The notes under the pieces: model-generated | Database searches by the model: none | The model's input: only the letters and a program-made list of their open reading frames with translations | Told to the model about the DNA's origin: nothing | NCBI GenBank assembly: GCA_011389765.1 | Contig: JAABTT010000025.1 | Span: forward strand, 1-40,829 | Origin: Desulfohalobiaceae bacterium S24 | Lineage (GTDB): Bacteria; Desulfobacterota; Desulfovibrionia; Desulfovibrionales; Desulfothermaceae | DNA length: 40,829 nt | Direction: 5' to 3' | Position numbers and translations under genes: made by a program | Part shown: one piece after another, positions 14,790 to 23,557 of the stretch | How the letters are laid out: each line of letters opens with the position of its first letter | How positions within the stretch are numbered: the first letter of the stretch is position 1

Positions 14790-15641
14790 TCAACGTTTTC
14801 CCAGTTCTCCCAGAGACTGGGTAATGCGGTCCAGAACCATGGCCATGAGGACAATGCTGATCCCGCCGATGCCGGCCAGGCCGACCTGCAGGCTGTTCAG
14901 TCCCTGGAAGACCGGAACGCCGAGTCCGCCGGCTCCGATCAGAGCGGCAATGACCACCATGGACAGGGAAAGCATAATGGTCTGATTCAAACCGGCCATG
15001 ATCGTGGGCAGGGCCAGGGGGACCTGCACTTTGAGCAGGACCTGCCGGGGCGTGGATCCGAAGGCCAGGGCGGCCTCGATGAGTTCGGGATGCACCTGGC
15101 GTATACCCAGATTGGTCAAGCGGATGATCGGGGGCATGGAAAAGACAATGGTTGCAATAACCCCGGCCACCGTCCCGATGGAAAAAAGCATGACCACCGG
15201 CACCAGATAGACAAAGGCCGGAGTGGTCTGCATGGTGTCCAGGACCGGCCGGATGCTTGCCGCGAAACCGTCGCTTCTGGAAGCAATGATCCCTAAGGGG
15301 ACGCCGACCACGATACAGAAAATCACCGCGGAAAAGACCATGGCCAAAGTGGTCATGGTTTCGGACCACAGGCCCATATACCCGATGAGCAAAAAACTGA
15401 TCAGACTGAATATAGCCACGGCCTTGCCGGAAAACTTCCAGGCAAAAAGCACCAGGACCAGCAGAACAATGATCGGAGGCACCCAGTTCAAGAAACTGTC
15501 GATTCCGGTCAGAGTCACATCCACCGGCCATTTGATCATCTGAAACTGCGGGCGGAAATTGCCCACCAGCCAATCCACGATGACTTCAATCCAGGTATCC
15601 ACGGGGATAAAAAAATTATCAAAATTGAGTATGTTTCCCAT
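14790..15641 (-). CDS. proW: Glycine betaine/proline ABC transporter permease
   Basis: A 283-residue inner-membrane permease of the ProW/OpuAB type. It begins with a short hydrophilic stretch, then hydrophobic segments including VPPIIVLLVLVLFAW, MVFSAVIFCIVVGVPLG and VYLVPVVMLFSIGTVAGVIA. The BPD_transp_1 EAA loop is visible as PELIEAALAFGSTPRQVLLKVQ at about 184-205, and ALIGAGGLGVPVFQGLNSL near the end is typical for the subfamily. A Shine-Dalgarno (GAGGAG) lies about 10 bp upstream of the ATG. It lies 167 bp after proV, and that gap contains a GC-rich palindrome with a T-run (15670-15690) which may attenuate read-through. Confidence 0.92.
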   Translation of the reverse strand: MGNILNFDNFFIPVDTWIEVIVDWLVGNFRPQFQMIKWPVDVTLTGIDSFLNWVPPIIVLLVLVLFAWKFSGKAVAIFSLISFLLIGYMGLWSETMTTLAMVFSAVIFCIVVGVPLGIIASRSDGFAASIRPVLDTMQTTPAFVYLVPVVMLFSIGTVAGVIATIVFSMPPIIRLTNLGIRQVHPELIEAALAFGSTPRQVLLKVQVPLALPTIMAGLNQTIMLSLSMVVIAALIGAGGLGVPVFQGLNSLQVGLAGIGGISIVLMAMVLDRITQSLGELGKR

Positions 15642-15808
15642 GCCTCACTCCTCATTCAGCGTTTCAGTCAAAAAAAGACCCGGCCGGCACATGCATTTCC
15701 TGCCTAGTCCAGCCTTTACGAAAAAGGTATGGATTTCTCTATCAGCTAAGCAGCTTGTATACTCTGTCTTCACAATGGCAAATCCAAAATCCGAAACTAT
15801 AGAAGCAA

Positions 15809-17020
15809 TCACTCGTCTTCCCGATGCAGGGTTTTCAGAAAAATATTCTTGGAGATGGCCCCCTGGTAGACATTGTTTTCATCAACAACAGGGACCGGCC
15901 AGGCAGCTGCGGAGATATGGGGAAGCGCATCCTGGAGGCTGCTGGAGTTGGTAACGGCTTGAACATTGTCCAGAAAGGCCTCGGAAAGGGAAGCCTGCTT
16001 TTCGGATTCCGAATCGATCAGATTCTTAAGAGATTCAATGGACACAATGCCTTGAAAACGCTTCCGCCTGTCCAGCACATATCCATAGTCCCTTTCGGCC
16101 CGAAGGATCTGATCCAGAGCGGTCCGCGGCCCCTCCCCCTTGTGATCCACCAGGGTCACAAACTTGTTGGAGGCGATGTCTCCGGCATACAGGACGTGGG
16201 TGGGGTCCACCCCCCGGAAGAAGGCCTTGACGTAATCATTGGCCGGATGCTTGAGAATCTCCTCAGGCGTGCCCACCTGCACAATATTGCCCCCTTCCAT
16301 CATGGCGATGCGATCGCCGATGCGCATGGCCTCGTCCAGGTCGTGGGAAATAAAGATAATGGTCCGCTGGCTGGCCTCCTGAAGCTTGAGGAGTTCGTCC
16401 TGCATTTCAGAGCGAATCAGAGGATCGAGGGCGGAAAAGGCTTCATCCATGAGTATGATCGTGGGATCCACCGCCAGGCCCCGGGCCAGACCGACCCGCT
16501 GCTGCATCCCTCCGGATAGTTGCTTGGGATAGCTGTTGGCATTGGCTTCGAGACCCACCTGCTCCAGGGCCTTCATGGCCCGTTCATTCCGTTCCTTTTC
16601 CGGCTTCCCGGCCACTTCCATACCGAACGCAGCGTTTTGCAGAACCGTCATGTGGGGCATCAGAGCGAAGGACTGAAAGACCATGCTCATCTTTTCCCTC
16701 CTGATCCGAACCAGCTCCTCCTTGCTCATCTCAGCCACATCCTTGTCTTCCAGATAGACATGCCCGGAGGTCGGCTCGATCAGGCGGTTGAGCATCCGAA
16801 CCAAGGTGGATTTCCCTGATCCGGAGAGGCCCATGACCACGAAAATCTCCCCTTCATAAACCTCAAAACTCGCATCCCTGACCCCGACGGTCAACCCGGT
16901 CTCCTTGTAGATTGTGTCTTTTCCCTTGCCCTCTTCGAATAATTTGAAGGCCCTTTCCGGATTTTCCCCGAAAATCTTGTACAAATTCTTGACAACTACC
17001 TTTGTATTCCGTTCGTCCAT
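15809..17020 (-). CDS. proV: Glycine betaine/proline ABC transporter ATP-binding protein with CBS domains
   Basis: A 403-residue ATPase of the ProV/OpuAA family. The N-terminal extension typical of ProV ([25 protein letters not shown]) precedes Walker [10 protein letters not shown] (about 63-71). Signature LSGGMQQR is at about 168-175 and Walker [14 protein letters not shown] at about 188-200. The C-terminal 120 residues contain the tandem CBS region ([15 protein letters not shown] and [18 protein letters not shown]), which in this family senses ionic strength or nucleotides. It is the first gene of the minus-strand proVWX operon. ATG 17020 is preceded by GGAGTAGGAAG and, about 195 bp upstream, by a good promoter. 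Confidence 0.93.
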   Translation of the reverse strand: MDERNTKVVVKNLYKIFGENPERAFKLFEEGKGKDTIYKETGLTVGVRDASFEVYEGEIFVVMGLSGSGKSTLVRMLNRLIEPTSGHVYLEDKDVAEMSKEELVRIRREKMSMVFQSFALMPHMTVLQNAAFGMEVAGKPEKERNERAMKALEQVGLEANANSYPKQLSGGMQQRVGLARGLAVDPTIILMDEAFSALDPLIRSEMQDELLKLQEASQRTIIFISHDLDEAMRIGDRIAMMEGGNIVQVGTPEEILKHPANDYVKAFFRGVDPTHVLYAGDIASNKFVTLVDHKGEGPRTALDQILRAERDYGYVLDRRKRFQGIVSIESLKNLIDSESEKQASLSEAFLDNVQAVTNSSSLQDALPHISAAAWPVPVVDENNVYQGAISKNIFLKTLHREDE

Positions 17021-17344
17021 AAGCGCTTCCTACTCCATGTTTCCGTTGGGAAATACCACTACGATCATCTGCACCATCATACCAAGCATTATCGGCAGAC
17101 TGTCATCCAATAGCAACGCGAATCGACCTTTTTGCAGCTTTCCAGCAATAAATTCCGGGAAAAGCCGGACAACTGAAATTTTTGCAAAGCCGCTTGTGAT
17201 TCGAATTCAAGAGAATACTAATCGTATTTTCCCGTTCATGTCAAGTTCACTGCGAGAATATTTTGAATCAAGGGGATACCTTTGAAGAGCGAGCGGATCT
17301 CCAGTCCAAACAGGGGCAGGGCGAAAAACATTAGACGGCGCCGA
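17021..17344. other. Upstream region of proV
   Basis: No gene is supported. The region holds the proV promoter (17215-17244) and a leader of about 190 nt before the proV start, and at the left-hand proV side a Shine-Dalgarno sequence. The 100 bp next to the cobA-hemD stop (17245-17344) show nothing I can name, and no clear terminator for cobA-hemD was found. Confidence 0.4.
17215..17244 (-). promoter_or_regulatory. Probable sigma-70 promoter of proVWX
   Basis: On the minus strand TTGACA (17244-17239) and TAGTAT (17220-17215) are 18 bp apart, which predicts a leader of about 190 nt before proV. The -35 box is a perfect consensus. Confidence 0.55.
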
Positions 17345-18877
17345 TCAACAGGGAGGACTCGAGTGTATAAGGCATTGGGCCAGGGCCGGGATCGTATATT
17401 CCTCAGGCTGCAGATCAACCTGAAAGCCGAAGCTTTCCAGGGTTCGCCCCGTAATCGGACCGATGCAGGCCAATTTGACCTTGCCCGGGACAAATGCCTG
17501 CAGGTCCCCGGGCGACACAAGCTGAAAAAAATTCGAGACCGTGGATGAACTCGTAAAGGTGATGAACTGAACCCTGCCCTCGGCGATACGCTCCAGGATC
17601 TCTGTTCCGCTTGCTTCAGCAGGTTGTGTAGTGTAAATCGGCAGTACTTCCACTTCAGCCCCGGCCGCCTGCAGGGCTTCGGGCAGGACCTCCCTGGCCT
17701 GTTCGGCACGCGGGATCAAAATTCTGGCTTTATTGACTCCCAGTTCCTGAAGACCCTGGACAACCTCCTCTGCCACATATCGCCTGGGCACAAAATCCGG
17801 TGTAATGCCGTTTTTTTGCAGGGCTTCAGCCGTAGCCGGACCAATGGCGGCCACAGAGCATCCTCCGAGTCGCCTGGAATCCAGGCCGCAGGCCCTGAGT
17901 TCCTTCCAGAAAATCCTGACCCCGTTGACCGAGGTGAAAATCAGCCAGTCATAGCTGTCGAGCCTCTCAAAAGCCGCGTGCAGACGGGAATACTCCGGCA
18001 TGGACCTGATGGCGATGCTAGGAAATTCATAGCAGCAGGCTCCGGAATCTTCGAGAAGACGGAGCAGTGTACTGGCCTGCTCTCTGGCCCTGGTGACCAC
18101 CACCCCTTTGCCGAGCAAGGGCCGCTGTTCAAACCAGTTCAGCTTATCCCGGAGTGCAACCACCTGTCCGACCACCAGCAGGGCCGGCGGCTTCATGTTC
18201 CGGGACCGGGCCAGGGTTGTAATTCCGGACAGAGTGTCGGCCAGGCTCTCCTGTTCGCAGGTCGTGCCCCAGCGCACCAGTGCCGCCGGAGTTTCTGGCG
18301 CCAGGCCGGCCTTGATCAGGTTATCCGTAATCAGTTCCAGGTTTTTAACCCCCATGAAAAAAACCAGGGTACTTCCGCTTCGGGCCAGGGCCTCCCAATC
18401 ATGGGCGCTTTCCTTTTTTGCGGGATCTTCATGCCCGGTGATCAGGGTCACGGAGGAAGCGAATTGCCTGTGGGTCAGCGGGATCCCGGCATAGGCCGGG
18501 CCGGCCACAGCCGAGGTCACCCCGGGCACCACCTCGAAAGAGACGCCGGCCGCCAGCAGTTCTTCGGCCTCTTCCGCCCCCCGGCCGAAAACATAGGGAT
18601 CACCGCCTTTGAGGCGGGCCACTCGCTTGCCGGATTTGGCTTTGGCCACCAGAAGATCATTGATGGCCCCTTGAGACAAGGTATGGGCGCCGCCCTGCTT
18701 GCCCACATAAATCAATTCCGCATCCGGCCGACAAAAGTCCAAAAACCGTGTATTGGCCAAATAATCATAGACCACCGTTTCGGCTTCGGAAAGCAGGTCC
18801 CGGGCCTTGAGCGTCAACAAGCCTGGATCTCCGGGCCCGGCTCCCAGTAAATAGACTTTGCCTTTATTTTCAAGCAT
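17345..18877 (-). CDS. cobA-hemD: Bifunctional uroporphyrinogen-III C-methyltransferase / uroporphyrinogen-III synthase
   Basis: A 510-residue fusion. Residues 1 to about 245 are a SAM-dependent uroporphyrinogen-III methyltransferase (CobA/SUMT): VYLLGAGPGDPGLLTLKA (about 8-25), LKGGDPYVFGRG (about 89-100) and GVTSAVAGPAYAGIPLTHR (about 119-137). From about 255 to the end is HemD, with VVTRAREQASTLL at about 258-270, IFTSVNGVRIF and a late FTSSSTVSNFF. It would cyclise hydroxymethylbilane and then make precorrin-2 for siroheme, cobalamin and, in sulfate reducers, the siroheme-dependent heme route. Such fusions are known in Desulfovibrio. It overlaps the end of valS by 8 bp (ATGCTTGA), so the two are probably co-translated. 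Confidence 0.92.
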   Translation of the reverse strand: MLENKGKVYLLGAGPGDPGLLTLKARDLLSEAETVVYDYLANTRFLDFCRPDAELIYVGKQGGAHTLSQGAINDLLVAKAKSGKRVARLKGGDPYVFGRGAEEAEELLAAGVSFEVVPGVTSAVAGPAYAGIPLTHRQFASSVTLITGHEDPAKKESAHDWEALARSGSTLVFFMGVKNLELITDNLIKAGLAPETPAALVRWGTTCEQESLADTLSGITTLARSRNMKPPALLVVGQVVALRDKLNWFEQRPLLGKGVVVTRAREQASTLLRLLEDSGACCYEFPSIAIRSMPEYSRLHAAFERLDSYDWLIFTSVNGVRIFWKELRACGLDSRRLGGCSVAAIGPATAEALQKNGITPDFVPRRYVAEEVVQGLQELGVNKARILIPRAEQAREVLPEALQAAGAEVEVLPIYTTQPAEASGTEILERIAEGRVQFITFTSSSTVSNFFQLVSPGDLQAFVPGKVKLACIGPITGRTLESFGFQVDLQPEEYTIPALAQCLIHSSPPC

Positions 18878-21536
18878 GGGCCTGTCCTTGGATCTGTTGG
18901 AATTTGAGGCGCAATTTTTCGAGAATCTCCAATTTTTCGCGAAGCTCCGCGACCTTGGCTTCTTCTTTCTGCACCACCTGGGCCGGCGCTTTATTCAAAA
19001 ACTGTTCATTGGATAATTTTTTATTCAAGCTTTCAATATTTTTATTTATTTTTCCAAGCTCCTTCTCCATCCGTCCGATTTCAGCCTGAAAATCAAGCAC
19101 GCCTTCAAGGGGGACAAACAATTCATAGCCCTGGACCACTCCGCTGGCCGCAGTCAGCGGCGGCTCGGCCTCTGCATCGATATCCAGGGAGCCGATTCCG
19201 GCCAGTTGGCGAATAATATGTGTATTCTCCACAAGAAAGTCCGCATCCGGTCCCTCGGCCTTGATCAGCACATTTAGCTTCAGGGAAGGATTGATGTTCA
19301 ATTCGCTTCTGATATTCCGGACCGCCACCACCGTATTCTGAAAAAACTGCATCTTTTGCTCAAGCTCCGGATTTTCAGACTCCGGCCTGGATTGGGGAAA
19401 GGGAATATCCGTCAGGTCCTGTCCGGATCTTCCGGGGAGCCGCCACCAGATTTCCTGGGTGACAAAGGGGATCAAAGGATGCAGCAGGATGAGCAGCTCG
19501 GAAAAGGTCTTTTCCAGGCAGGCCGCAGCGGCCTGCCTGCCTGTTTCATCCCGGGCATACAGTTCCGGCTTGATCATCTCCAGATACCAGTCGCAGTAGG
19601 TATGCCAGACAAATTGATACAGGGTCTGGGCCGCTTCATTGAAACGGTACTGATTGAGAGCCTCGGCCACAGATTTCTTGACCCGCTCCAGTTCATGCAG
19701 GATATACTGATGGCTGAAACTCCTGGCCTGCTTCCACTCCTCCCGGCCGGAAGCCCCCTTGAGATTCATGAGCACGAACCTGGCCGCATTCCAGATCTTG
19801 TTGATAAAATGCTTGTAGCCCTGAATTCTGGTTTCAGAAAGCTTGATATCCCGGCCCATGGCGGCGAAGGCGGTCAGGGTGAAGCGCAGGGCATCCGCCC
19901 CATAGCGCTCGATCATCAGCAGGGGGTCGATGACATTGCCGGTGGATTTGCTCATTTTCCGCCCCTGTTCATCGCGAACCAGGGCATGGATGTAAATATC
20001 CCGGAAGGGGACTTCCTGCATGAACTCGAGCCCCATCATCATCATCCGGGCCACCCAGAAAAAGATGATGTCAAAGCCGGTCACCAGGACACTGGTGGGA
20101 TAAAAGGCCTCCAGCTCCCAGGTCTTCTCCGGCCAGCCCAGAGTGCTGAAGGGCCAGAGGGCCGACGAAAACCAGGTGTCAAGCACATCTTCGTCCCGGA
20201 TCAAGCTCCGGTTTCCGCATTGCGGACAGCTCTCGGGATCCTGCCGGCTGACAATGAGCTCACGGCACTCGGCGCAAGTCCAGGCGGGAATCTGGTGGCC
20301 CCACCAGATCTGCCGGGAAATGCACCAATCCCGAATATCATCCAGCCAGTCAAAGTAGAGTTTGTTCCAGTTGGCCGGATAAATCACGGCATCGCCATTG
20401 ACAACCGCATTCTTGGCTTTTTCAGCCAGGGGCTTGGCCGCCACAAACCACTGCCTGGAGATGCTGGGCTCCACGACAGTTGCGCAGCGGTAGCAATGCC
20501 CCACTTGATGCTGGAATGTCTCCTGTTTGACCAGCAGGCCGAGCTCCTGAAGGTCCCGAACCACCTGCTCCCGGCATTCGAAACGATCCGAGCCGGCATA
20601 CCCGGCACCCGCCTCAGGGCTCATGAACCCGTCGGCATCGATGACCCGGACACTATCCAGGCCGTGCCGCCGGCCGATTTCAAAATCATTGGGGTCGTGG
20701 GCCGGGGTGATCTTCAAACAGCCGGTGCCGAAAGATGAATCCACATGGGAATCGGCCAGCACCGGAATTCGGCGTTCAGTTAAAGGCAGAAGCAGCTCTT
20801 TCCCGATAAAGTCCTGATAGCGTTCGTCCTCCGGGTGCACCGCCACGCCGGTATCTCCCAGCATGGTCTCCGGTCGGGTCGTGACAACGGTCAATCCCGG
20901 GCCGCCATCAGCGCCGGGATAGGTGATGCTGTACAAGCCACCCTGCTTTTCCTTATGGTCGACCTCCAGGTCGGCCAGGGCCGTCTTGCAGCGCGGACAC
21001 CAATTGATGATGTAATCCCCTTGATAGATGAGCCCCTGTTCATACAGAGAGACAAAAACCTCCCGCACAGCTTTGGAAAGGCCGTCATCCATGGTGAACC
21101 TGAGCCTGGACCAATCCACGGAAGCCCCCAGCTTCCGGACTTGATTCAAGATCTTGTCCCCATATTCCTGTTTCCATTCCCAGACCCTGTCCACAAAGGC
21201 TTCGCGCCCCAGATCTTCCCGGGTCTTGCCTTCTCCGGCCAAAGCCCGCTCCACCACGTTCTGGGTGGCAATACCGGCGTGGTCCGTGCCCGGGACCCAG
21301 AGGACCCTGCAGCCCTTCTGCCGGGCAAAGCGGCAGAGAATATCCTGAAGGGTCAGGTTCAAGGCGTGCCCCATATGCAGGCTTCCCGTCACGTTGGGCG
21401 GAGGGATGACAATCGAATAGGTGGGCTTCTCATCATTTTGCAAAGGGGTGAAGCTGTGCTTTGCCTCCCAAAAATCCAAGCATTTCGATTCAACCTCACA
21501 CGGTTCATATCCTTTGGACAACTGCTCTTCCGTCAT
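18870..21536 (-). CDS. valS: Valyl-tRNA synthetase
   Basis: An 888-residue class I aminoacyl-tRNA synthetase. It carries the HIGH-type motif HMGH in PPNVTGSLHMGHALN (about 46-60), the KMSKS loop KMSKSTGNVIDP (about 526-537), an editing (CP1) domain containing VVTTRPETMLGDTGVAVHP, a cysteine pair region CAECRELI / CPQCG that may bind zinc, and the C-terminal coiled-coil arm rich in K, E and N. Length is normal. I start at ATG 21536 (MTEEQLSKGYEP) because GGAG lies 6 bp upstream; an in-frame ATG at 21548 is four codons earlier. It shares an 8-bp overlap with cobA-hemD downstream and may be cotranscribed with it. Confidence 0.95.
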   Translation of the reverse strand: MTEEQLSKGYEPCEVESKCLDFWEAKHSFTPLQNDEKPTYSIVIPPPNVTGSLHMGHALNLTLQDILCRFARQKGCRVLWVPGTDHAGIATQNVVERALAGEGKTREDLGREAFVDRVWEWKQEYGDKILNQVRKLGASVDWSRLRFTMDDGLSKAVREVFVSLYEQGLIYQGDYIINWCPRCKTALADLEVDHKEKQGGLYSITYPGADGGPGLTVVTTRPETMLGDTGVAVHPEDERYQDFIGKELLLPLTERRIPVLADSHVDSSFGTGCLKITPAHDPNDFEIGRRHGLDSVRVIDADGFMSPEAGAGYAGSDRFECREQVVRDLQELGLLVKQETFQHQVGHCYRCATVVEPSISRQWFVAAKPLAEKAKNAVVNGDAVIYPANWNKLYFDWLDDIRDWCISRQIWWGHQIPAWTCAECRELIVSRQDPESCPQCGNRSLIRDEDVLDTWFSSALWPFSTLGWPEKTWELEAFYPTSVLVTGFDIIFFWVARMMMMGLEFMQEVPFRDIYIHALVRDEQGRKMSKSTGNVIDPLLMIERYGADALRFTLTAFAAMGRDIKLSETRIQGYKHFINKIWNAARFVLMNLKGASGREEWKQARSFSHQYILHELERVKKSVAEALNQYRFNEAAQTLYQFVWHTYCDWYLEMIKPELYARDETGRQAAAACLEKTFSELLILLHPLIPFVTQEIWWRLPGRSGQDLTDIPFPQSRPESENPELEQKMQFFQNTVVAVRNIRSELNINPSLKLNVLIKAEGPDADFLVENTHIIRQLAGIGSLDIDAEAEPPLTAASGVVQGYELFVPLEGVLDFQAEIGRMEKELGKINKNIESLNKKLSNEQFLNKAPAQVVQKEEAKVAELREKLEILEKLRLKFQQIQGQAHA

Positions 21537-21631
21537 GTAGGTCTCCATGATGTAGGTATTGAAGATAGTTCAGAGCTCTTCACCGAGAGCTAAAATTTGA
21601 GAATATTTTTGAACAAATATCAGTTCTTGAT

Positions 21632-21705
21632 AAACTCGAAGCACGAAATTCGAAATTCGAAACAAGCACAAAATTCGAATGACCGAATGACAAAAACAAA
21701 ATGCT
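21632..21705. repeat. CGAAATTCGAAA-type dispersed repeat
   Basis: A 74-bp A+T-rich stretch built on CGAAGCACGAAATTCGAAAT, then CGAAAC, AAATTCGAATGACCGAATGAC and AAAACAAAATGC. Very similar strings are familiar from intergenic regions of many bacterial genomes. It lies in the 200-bp spacer between valS and mutM and has no open frame. Confidence 0.6.
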
Positions 21706-21736
21706 TAAATAACAATTTTTTTATTTTCCAAAATTT

Positions 21737-22561
21737 TCATTTGATCGGCTGGCAGCAGGGACAATACACTGAACTCCGCCCGGCCACCTTTTCACACGCT
21801 AAATCGCTCTCGCAGCAACGGCACTCCAGCCCCCGGCGGCCGTAGACCTGAAAAAAATCCTGATAAGCCCCCGGACGCCCCAGACTGTTGACATAATCAC
21901 TGAATGAGGACCCGCCGGAATCTATGGCCTTTTTCAGGACCACCTGCAGCGCGTCAAAGAGCTTTTGCAATTGATGATCCGGAATATCGCAACAGGACCG
22001 GGCCGGATGGATGCCGGCCAAGTGGAGTGATTCATCGGCATAAATATTGCCGATTCCGGCGATTCGCCTCTGATCGAGCAGTAGGGCCTTGATGCGCCCT
22101 TTTCGCTTTTGGAAAACTTCCCTGAATTCCTGAAAGCTCATTTGCAGGGGCTCGGGCCCCAATTCGGCATAAAAATTCCAGTTTTCAAAATCAGCGCTTT
22201 CCAACAGTCTGCAATAACCGAACTTTCTCAAATCGTGAAAGAACAGCCGCGTCCGGTCGGCAAAGTGAATACCAAGACGGGTGTGTTTGTCAACTCCGTG
22301 CTCACCGGGCTGAGCAAACAGCAATTTGCCGGTCATTTTCAGATGAAAGGCCAGATGCAGATCCGCATCAAGATCGACAATCACGAGCTTCGCCCGGCGA
22401 TGCACCCCCAGGACCCTTCGGCCCAACACTTTTCGTTCAAAACTGCGGCTTGTTCCGGAGAGACATCCGGCGTCCAAAGGTTGCACCGAGGCAATGACCC
22501 GATCCTTCAGCTGGGTATGCAATCCCCTGCTGATGATCTCGACTTCAGGGAGTTCAGGCAT
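21737..22561 (-). CDS. mutM: Formamidopyrimidine-DNA glycosylase
   Basis: A 274-residue Fpg/MutM that removes 8-oxoguanine and formamidopyrimidines from DNA. After removal of Met the catalytic Pro-Glu (PELPEVE) is at the N terminus, the essential lysine is in HLKMTGKL (about 73-80; K near 58 region RRAKLVIV also conserved) and the H2TH signature RRIAGIGNIYADE is at about 165-177. The C terminus has a four-cysteine zinc finger (CRCC...CPCC, about 249-270) with the conserved arginine loop GRSSVYCP. The upstream 60 bp are heptamer repeats that run up to the start codon, leaving no visible Shine-Dalgarno, so its expression signals may have been overwritten. Confidence 0.93.
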   Translation of the reverse strand: MPELPEVEIISRGLHTQLKDRVIASVQPLDAGCLSGTSRSFERKVLGRRVLGVHRRAKLVIVDLDADLHLAFHLKMTGKLLFAQPGEHGVDKHTRLGIHFADRTRLFFHDLRKFGYCRLLESADFENWNFYAELGPEPLQMSFQEFREVFQKRKGRIKALLLDQRRIAGIGNIYADESLHLAGIHPARSCCDIPDHQLQKLFDALQVVLKKAIDSGGSSFSDYVNSLGRPGAYQDFFQVYGRRGLECRCCESDLACEKVAGRSSVYCPCCQPIK

Positions 22562-22566
22562 AAAGG

Positions 22567-22632
22567 CATTGAATATTTAAGATATAAGATTGAAGATTGC
22601 CTTTGACATTGAATACTTACGATTGAAGATTG
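22567..22632. repeat. Heptamer array upstream of mutM
   Basis: ATTGAATATTTAAG, AGATTGAAGATTG, ATTGAATACTTACG and ATTGAAGATTG occur as two broken tandem blocks between mutM and the nitroreductase gene. Confidence 0.65.
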
Positions 22633-22760
22633 TTGCAAAGAAATCGACGAATTGCTTCCGGCAAGAGGCTGGCCCAATTTCCTGTTTGATGATACAAAAA
22701 AAATGCGGCATACTGAATGCTGTGCCTGTTAAAACAAAACGCCGTAAGGGAGGTGGCATC

Positions 22761-23300
22761 ATGGATCTTATGACAATCATCAAGGAGAGGCGAAGCATAC
22801 GCAAGTTTGATGATCGGGAAATCCCTCTGGATGTTCAAAACACTTTGCTTGAAGCCGTTCAATGGTCCCAGTCCTGGGCCAATACCCAATGCTGGGAAGT
22901 CCTTGTAATACAGGACCCCACCATACGCCTGCAGCTTCAGGAGACCATGAGCAAAGGCAATCCGGCCGCAAAGGCCATTGTGGAGGCCCCGCTTCTCTTC
23001 GGTTTAGCCGCAAAATTGAAGAGCTCGGGCTATTACAAAGGTCAAGCCCCTACCAAATACGGGGATTGGTTTCTCTTCGACCTGGGCCTGGCCACCCAGA
23101 ACCTCTGCCTGACGGCCCATGCACTGGGCCTTGGTTCGGTTGTGGTCGGCCTTTTTGATCATGACAAGGCCCGGGAAGTGCTCCAAATTCCACAGGAATT
23201 CGAAATGCCGGTCCTGATCCCCCTCGGATATCCGGCCCAGACCCCCAAGCCGCCCAAACGCCGGGATATCAACGACTTCACGCATTATGACACCTTTTAA
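22761..23300 (+). CDS. Nitroreductase family protein
   Basis: A 179-residue FMN-dependent nitroreductase-fold protein. The N-terminal flavin-binding signature is clear (IIKERRSIRKFDDREIP, about 5-21), with W-Q-S-W-A-N-T-Q near 35-42, GDWFLFDLGLATQNLCLTA about 95-113, LGLGSVVVGLFD about 116-127 and the final IPLGYPAQTPKPPKR block. Members reduce nitro groups, quinones or enones with NAD(P)H; the physiological substrate is unknown. The start ATG 22761 has an excellent AAGGGAGGTGG ribosome binding site. The upstream open frame to 22590 is repeat DNA. It is convergent with ftsK. Confidence 0.88.
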   Translation: MDLMTIIKERRSIRKFDDREIPLDVQNTLLEAVQWSQSWANTQCWEVLVIQDPTIRLQLQETMSKGNPAAKAIVEAPLLFGLAAKLKSSGYYKGQAPTKYGDWFLFDLGLATQNLCLTAHALGLGSVVVGLFDHDKAREVLQIPQEFEMPVLIPLGYPAQTPKPPKRRDINDFTHYDTF

Positions 23301-23383
23301 GACCGCAGAACAGGATCAATTCCTTGTAATCGAAAAACAAGACACTCTCTTGTTCTAGCGCTGCTGAAGTCCTTGTTGAATAT

Positions 23384-23494
23384 GGTTCACGGTTCACGGA
23401 CATGAAAACAAGAAATCTTTGCGAACAACGCAGACAGTCTCTTCCACCTTTCTTCCGCTTCAAACCGTGAACCGTGAACCTGGAACCGTGAACC
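23384..23494. repeat. GGTTCACGG inverted repeat between the nitroreductase gene and ftsK
   Basis: GGTTCACGGTTCACGG (23384-23399) is the perfect inverted partner of CCGTGAACCGTGAACC (23465-23480). A further partial copy, TGGAACCGTGAACC, follows to 23494. A related block lies on the other side of ftsK at 25766-25836. Confidence 0.65.
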
Positions 23495-23511
23495 TACACG
23501 CCCCCCTGCAG

Positions 23512-23557
23512 CAATCTTCAATCGTCAATCTTCAATCTTAAATCTTAAATCCTCAAT
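23512..23557. repeat. TTCAATC/TTAAATC heptamer array at the end of ftsK
   Basis: About six near-tandem heptamers run into the stop codon of ftsK (TCA at 23553-23555 on the plus strand, TGA on the minus strand). Confidence 0.6.

Noticed and set aside
17624-18850. 408-codon frame antisense to cobA-hemD
   Set aside because: Shadow frame; the opposite strand encodes a clearly recognised protein.
19356-20738. 460-codon frame antisense to valS
   Set aside because: Shadow of valS, with no motifs.
376-23557. CRISPR array suggested by repeated short units
   Set aside because: The units are 6-7 bp and near-tandem, with no unique spacers of constant length and no cas genes.
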